DNA from: Roseivirga sp. E12
Lineage (GTDB): Bacteria > Bacteroidota > Bacteroidia > Cytophagales > Cyclobacteriaceae
Reading direction: 5' to 3'
Assembly (NCBI RefSeq): GCF_017592825.1
Contig: NZ_JAGFMD010000011.1
Span: forward strand, 1-64,000
DNA length: 64,000 nt
Shown here: positions 61,883 through 64,000 of the stretch, in pieces
Numbering within the stretch: position 1 is the first letter of the stretch
Layout: every line of letters starts with the position of its first letter
Notes under the pieces: model-generated
What the model saw: the letters and a program-made list of their open reading frames with translations, nothing else
Databases searched by the model: none
What the model was told of the DNA's origin: nothing
Made by a program: the position numbers and the translations under genes

Positions 61883-62108
61883 GGCGCTGTCTACCTTTTT
61901 TCTACAAATTGTGGCCAATCCAAATCTTGCTTTAGGGTAGAGAGAAGGATTAACCAAAACACATAGAATACCAGGTGCTTTAAAGTCAACGAATTGTTGA
62001 TGATTTAGTGGGATATGCGATGTAATATCTCAATCGCACTAGCACCCAAGTTAGTAGTCAGAAAGTGGTTGAGTCAGTAGTCAGTCAAGAAACTGCTTTC
62101 TAAAATAA

Positions 62109-62134
62109 GGGCCCCGATTAATCGGGGCCTTTTT
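62109..62134 (+). terminator. Rho-independent terminator
   Basis: GGGCCCCGAT-TA-ATCGGGGCC is followed by TTTTT. It is about 310 bases past the hybrid kinase stop and just upstream of the small ORF at 62152. Confidence 0.85.
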
Positions 62135-62151
62135 AGCCAAAGACACCAATT

Positions 62152-62265
62152 ATGGATATTGAACAAGTATTAATAACTGACAAGCGAAAGAAAGTAGCTA
62201 GATTTTTGAAAGTGGTTTTTTGGTTTATCCTAATTGGTACACTTATTAATGCCTTTTTTATTTAA
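62152..62265 (+). CDS. Putative 37-residue single-helix membrane protein
   Basis: ATG 62152 opens MDIEQVLITDKRKKVARFLK then VVFWFILIGTLINAFFI and stops: a soluble start, a basic RKKVARFLK stretch and one membrane helix, the layout of small positive-inside membrane proteins. It lies between two terminators (62109 and 62320), suggesting its own short transcript, though no clear promoter is seen. Not recognised. Confidence 0.4.
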   Translation: MDIEQVLITDKRKKVARFLKVVFWFILIGTLINAFFI

Positions 62266-62319
62266 TACTATACTTCTATCAATGATTGAGACGCAGTCAA
62301 TGACGGTGCGCAGGTATAT

Positions 62320-62358
62320 AACCCCGATATTCTAAACTCTTAGAAGTTGGGGTTTTAT
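62320..62358 (+). terminator. Rho-independent terminator
   Basis: AACCCC (62320-62325) pairs with GGGGTT (62349-62354), extended inside by CTAA / TTAG, and is followed by TTT. It lies 54 bases past the small ORF. Confidence 0.6.
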
Positions 62359-62375
62359 GTTATCTTAGGAATGGA

Positions 62376-62819
62376 ATGGAACTGGCAATTACAGTGATTG
62401 CTGCATTTTTTGCTCTGGGCTGGTCGAAGAATGCAAAGAAAAGAACGACCAAGATCGCAACGATTCTGATCGCATTGAGTTCACTTATTCAGTACGATCC
62501 TTATTTCGGTCTTGGACCTTATTCAATTTATTTCTTGATCTTTTTCTCTTTTTATGCTGCAATTGAGTCATTGAACTCGTTGCGATTGACAAGGGCTCAT
62601 CATGTTTTCTTTTTGGGTTGTGCCAGTGTGATAGCCTTCTTTCAGGTTTTATATCTAGTAGAGTTTCCTTTTTATATCCCCAAGTACCCTTTTTCTTTGG
62701 TCTACCTGATTTGCTTTACCTTTTTCTGGTTTTTTACAAAACGAAAAATTCTCACGAGACTTGGCGTATTGGTCGTTTGGTTAGGGGTAGCGCTGAAGTG
62801 GTTATTTGTTGCTCTTTAG
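62376..62819 (+). CDS. Multi-pass membrane protein of unknown function
   Basis: The 147-residue hydrophobic protein has about five membrane helices (LAITVIAAFFALGW, IATILIALSSLI, IYFLIFFSFYAAIESL, VFFLGCASVIAFFQVLYLV, FSLVYLICFTFFWFF, LGVLVVWLGVALKWLFVAL). Basic loops (KNAKKRTTK, KRKILTR) suit cytosolic turns. No motif is recognised. Its stop overlaps the convergent SCO1 gene by four bases. Confidence 0.65.
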   Translation: MELAITVIAAFFALGWSKNAKKRTTKIATILIALSSLIQYDPYFGLGPYSIYFLIFFSFYAAIESLNSLRLTRAHHVFFLGCASVIAFFQVLYLVEFPFYIPKYPFSLVYLICFTFFWFFTKRKILTRLGVLVVWLGVALKWLFVAL

Positions 62820-63460
62820 CCCAATGCAAGTAGAGTTTCAATATCTCTCTGTAATCTTGTCATTTCAATTGGGAGCGTACCATTATAGACACCCCGTATT
62901 CTTCCTTTTTGGTCAACTAGGACAAAGTTTTCAGTATGCAGGAATTCGTCAGTAGACTTATTTAGACCAATTTCTTTTTCTGCGAAAAATGACCTTCTAG
63001 CCAATTCGTAAATCTGTTCAGTTTCTCCGGTTAATAAATGCCATTGCTTGGAGTCAATACCCTTTACCCTTGCATAGTTTTTAAGTACAGAAACCGAATC
63101 AGCCCAAGGCATAATACTAAAAGAAGTGATCTTCACTTGTTCCTCACTGAATGCCTCTTGAATTCTAGCCAGGTTGGAAGTCATCTTTGGGCAAATGCTC
63201 GGGCAAATAGTAAAGAAAAAGTCCGCTACGTAAATACTACCCTCAAGACTAGAATTGTCAACCAATTGGCCCTCTTGATTTTTCAAACTAAAGGGACTTA
63301 TTGAGTGTATTCGAGTGTAGTTAGGGTCTGATTTTTCGATCCATTTGGGAGTAAACTCTGCCGAATTGTAAAACGGAAGTGGTGTAAGTGATGCTCTTTT
63401 ACCGCATGAGTAAGCAGTGAGCAGACTAATAAACGATAGCAGTGTAAATACCTTCTTCAT
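62816..63460 (-). CDS. SCO1/SenC-family copper-binding thioredoxin-fold protein
   Basis: The 214-residue protein has a lipoprotein signal (ISLLTAYSC, Cys near 19). The copper motif CPSICPK (C-x-x-x-C, near 90) lies in VADFFFTICPSICPKMTSNLARIQEAF and the partner His in LHTENFVLVDQKGRIRGVYNGT. It delivers copper to cytochrome oxidase or acts in redox control. It overlaps the YwqK gene by 35 bases. Confidence 0.92.
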   Translation of the reverse strand: MKKVFTLLSFISLLTAYSCGKRASLTPLPFYNSAEFTPKWIEKSDPNYTRIHSISPFSLKNQEGQLVDNSSLEGSIYVADFFFTICPSICPKMTSNLARIQEAFSEEQVKITSFSIMPWADSVSVLKNYARVKGIDSKQWHLLTGETEQIYELARRSFFAEKEIGLNKSTDEFLHTENFVLVDQKGRIRGVYNGTLPIEMTRLQRDIETLLALG

Positions 63461-64000
63461 CAGTTACAGATTTACAATTTTTAAGACCAATTAGTCCATA
63501 GCGATGGCCATCTTTCACAACATAGTTCGCTCTGATTTTTCCATCCTCCATCCACATTTTTTGACTGCCATCTTCTTTTCCTTTTTGATAGTTAAAAAAG
63601 CGATAGGGCTGTCCAGAGGCATACCATTCCTTCAATTCACCGATATGTAAGTCTCTTTCAAAGTAATATTCGAACTTTTGTTGACCACTAGGCCAGAAGC
63701 CAATGTGCTTTCCAGTTTTTCTGTTTTCTGAATAGAACCTCTGTTCACGTAATTGTTTATTGGCATAATATTGAATGGATTCACCTTCGAGCTTTCCATT
63801 TAAATACCCAGTTTTGGATTGTATAGAACCATCTTCATGGTAACTGGTTAAATAGCCGGAATACAGCCTGTCATCAAAATAGACAACAGCGGCCTTCTTG
63901 GTCAAATCAGGGTGCTTTAAACTTACTTCTTGGTTAGGAACCATGATCACTATTGCATCATCATTTAATGGAGAGGAATCACAGGCCATGATAGCAATGA
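63426..64000 (-). CDS. YwqK/MORN-repeat lipoprotein, partial at right edge
   Basis: The reading frame continues past base 63989: the residues before the ATG are IAI and the sequence IAIMACDSS looks like a lipobox, so the start lies beyond the window and the Met at 63989 is inside the signal peptide. The repeats are of the YwqK/MORN type: YHEDGSIQSKTGYLNGKLEGESIQYYANKQLREQRFYSENRKTGKHIGFWPSGQQKFEYYF and KEWYASGQPYRFFNYQKGKEDGSQKMWMEDGKIRANYVVKDG. Such proteins are annotated as antitoxin-like, without evidence for that role here. It precedes SCO1. Confidence 0.8.
   Translation of the reverse strand, partial: IAIMACDSSPLNDDAIVIMVPNQEVSLKHPDLTKKAAVVYFDDRLYSGYLTSYHEDGSIQSKTGYLNGKLEGESIQYYANKQLREQRFYSENRKTGKHIGFWPSGQQKFEYYFERDLHIGELKEWYASGQPYRFFNYQKGKEDGSQKMWMEDGKIRANYVVKDGHRYGLIGLKNCKSVTDEEGIYTAIVY

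Noticed and set aside
63426-64000. Antitoxin of a toxin-antitoxin pair
   Set aside because: The YwqK label is historical; no toxin gene is adjacent and the protein is a MORN-like lipoprotein.
1-64000. CRISPR array, integrase, transposase, prophage or restriction system
   Set aside because: No regularly spaced repeats of 25-40 bp and no recognisable proteins of these classes were found on either strand.

Overview
The window reads as chromosomal DNA of a free-living, probably marine Bacteroidota of the Cytophagales type (Roseivirga/Fulvivirga-like; the genus is inference). Supporting signs are a type IX secretion sorting domain, many SPII lipoproteins and DUF5916/DUF4159/PqiA-type families, BlaI-BlaR1/M56 pairs, a hybrid propeller sensor kinase, AT-rich spacers without strong Shine-Dalgarno sites, and several matches to the Bacteroidota promoter (TTG, about 19 nt, TAnnTTTG). 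No phage, transposase, integrase, CRISPR array or rRNA gene was found.

Layout. 1-4.5 kb: end of a cadherin-repeat T9SS cargo protein, lipoproteins and small secreted proteins. 4.8-10.9 kb: a minus-strand Fe-S assembly operon, sufB-C-D-S-E-sufT-like plus a bacilliredoxin. 11.0-12.1 kb: an Lrp-family regulator divergent from a tandem pair of tRNA-like RNA units, with a degenerate third unit and two terminators; this is the most unusual part of the window. 12.1-20.3 kb: acyl-CoA synthetase, a TonB-like lipoprotein, a tiny membrane protein/DUF2892 operon behind a perfect Crp/Fnr-type palindrome, a serine hydrolase, a D-aminoacylase-like amidohydrolase, an FMN glutamate synthase-like protein and PqiA. 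20.4-29.9 kb: a MITE-like element, a zinc metalloprotease divergent from an S9 peptidase, a truncated ABC ATPase behind repeats, and a DUF5916 protein.

29.9-37.1 kb: a deaminase/PPOX operon; a TetR-hydrolase pair with two near-identical palindromic operators; an AraC-GyrI-like regulator coupled to a Qnr-like pentapeptide protein; a PD40 lipoprotein with a tiny membrane protein; and two paralogous lipoproteins separated by the relic of a second PD40 gene. 37.1-43.7 kb: a BlaI/M56 pair whose promoter -7 box lies inside its operator, a haem-binding protein, and an ECF sigma/anti-sigma operon carrying two secreted proteins that appear to share one repeated domain. 43.9-57.6 kb: serine hydrolase, cyanophycinase, SGNH hydrolase, SMC, a second BlaI/M56 pair (M56 fused to TonB-C), DUF4159, NUDIX, RidA, a hybrid kinase and a LOG protein. 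57.9-64 kb: a one-protein hybrid two-component system ending in a LuxR-type rather than AraC-type helix-turn-helix, two small membrane proteins, SCO1 and a YwqK-like lipoprotein cut by the window edge.

Most genes are ordinary core or envelope functions. The accessory interest lies in the tRNA-like array, in regulators whose operators can be read directly, and in short genes below usual ORF cut-offs (14694-14786, 34478-34651, 62152-62265).
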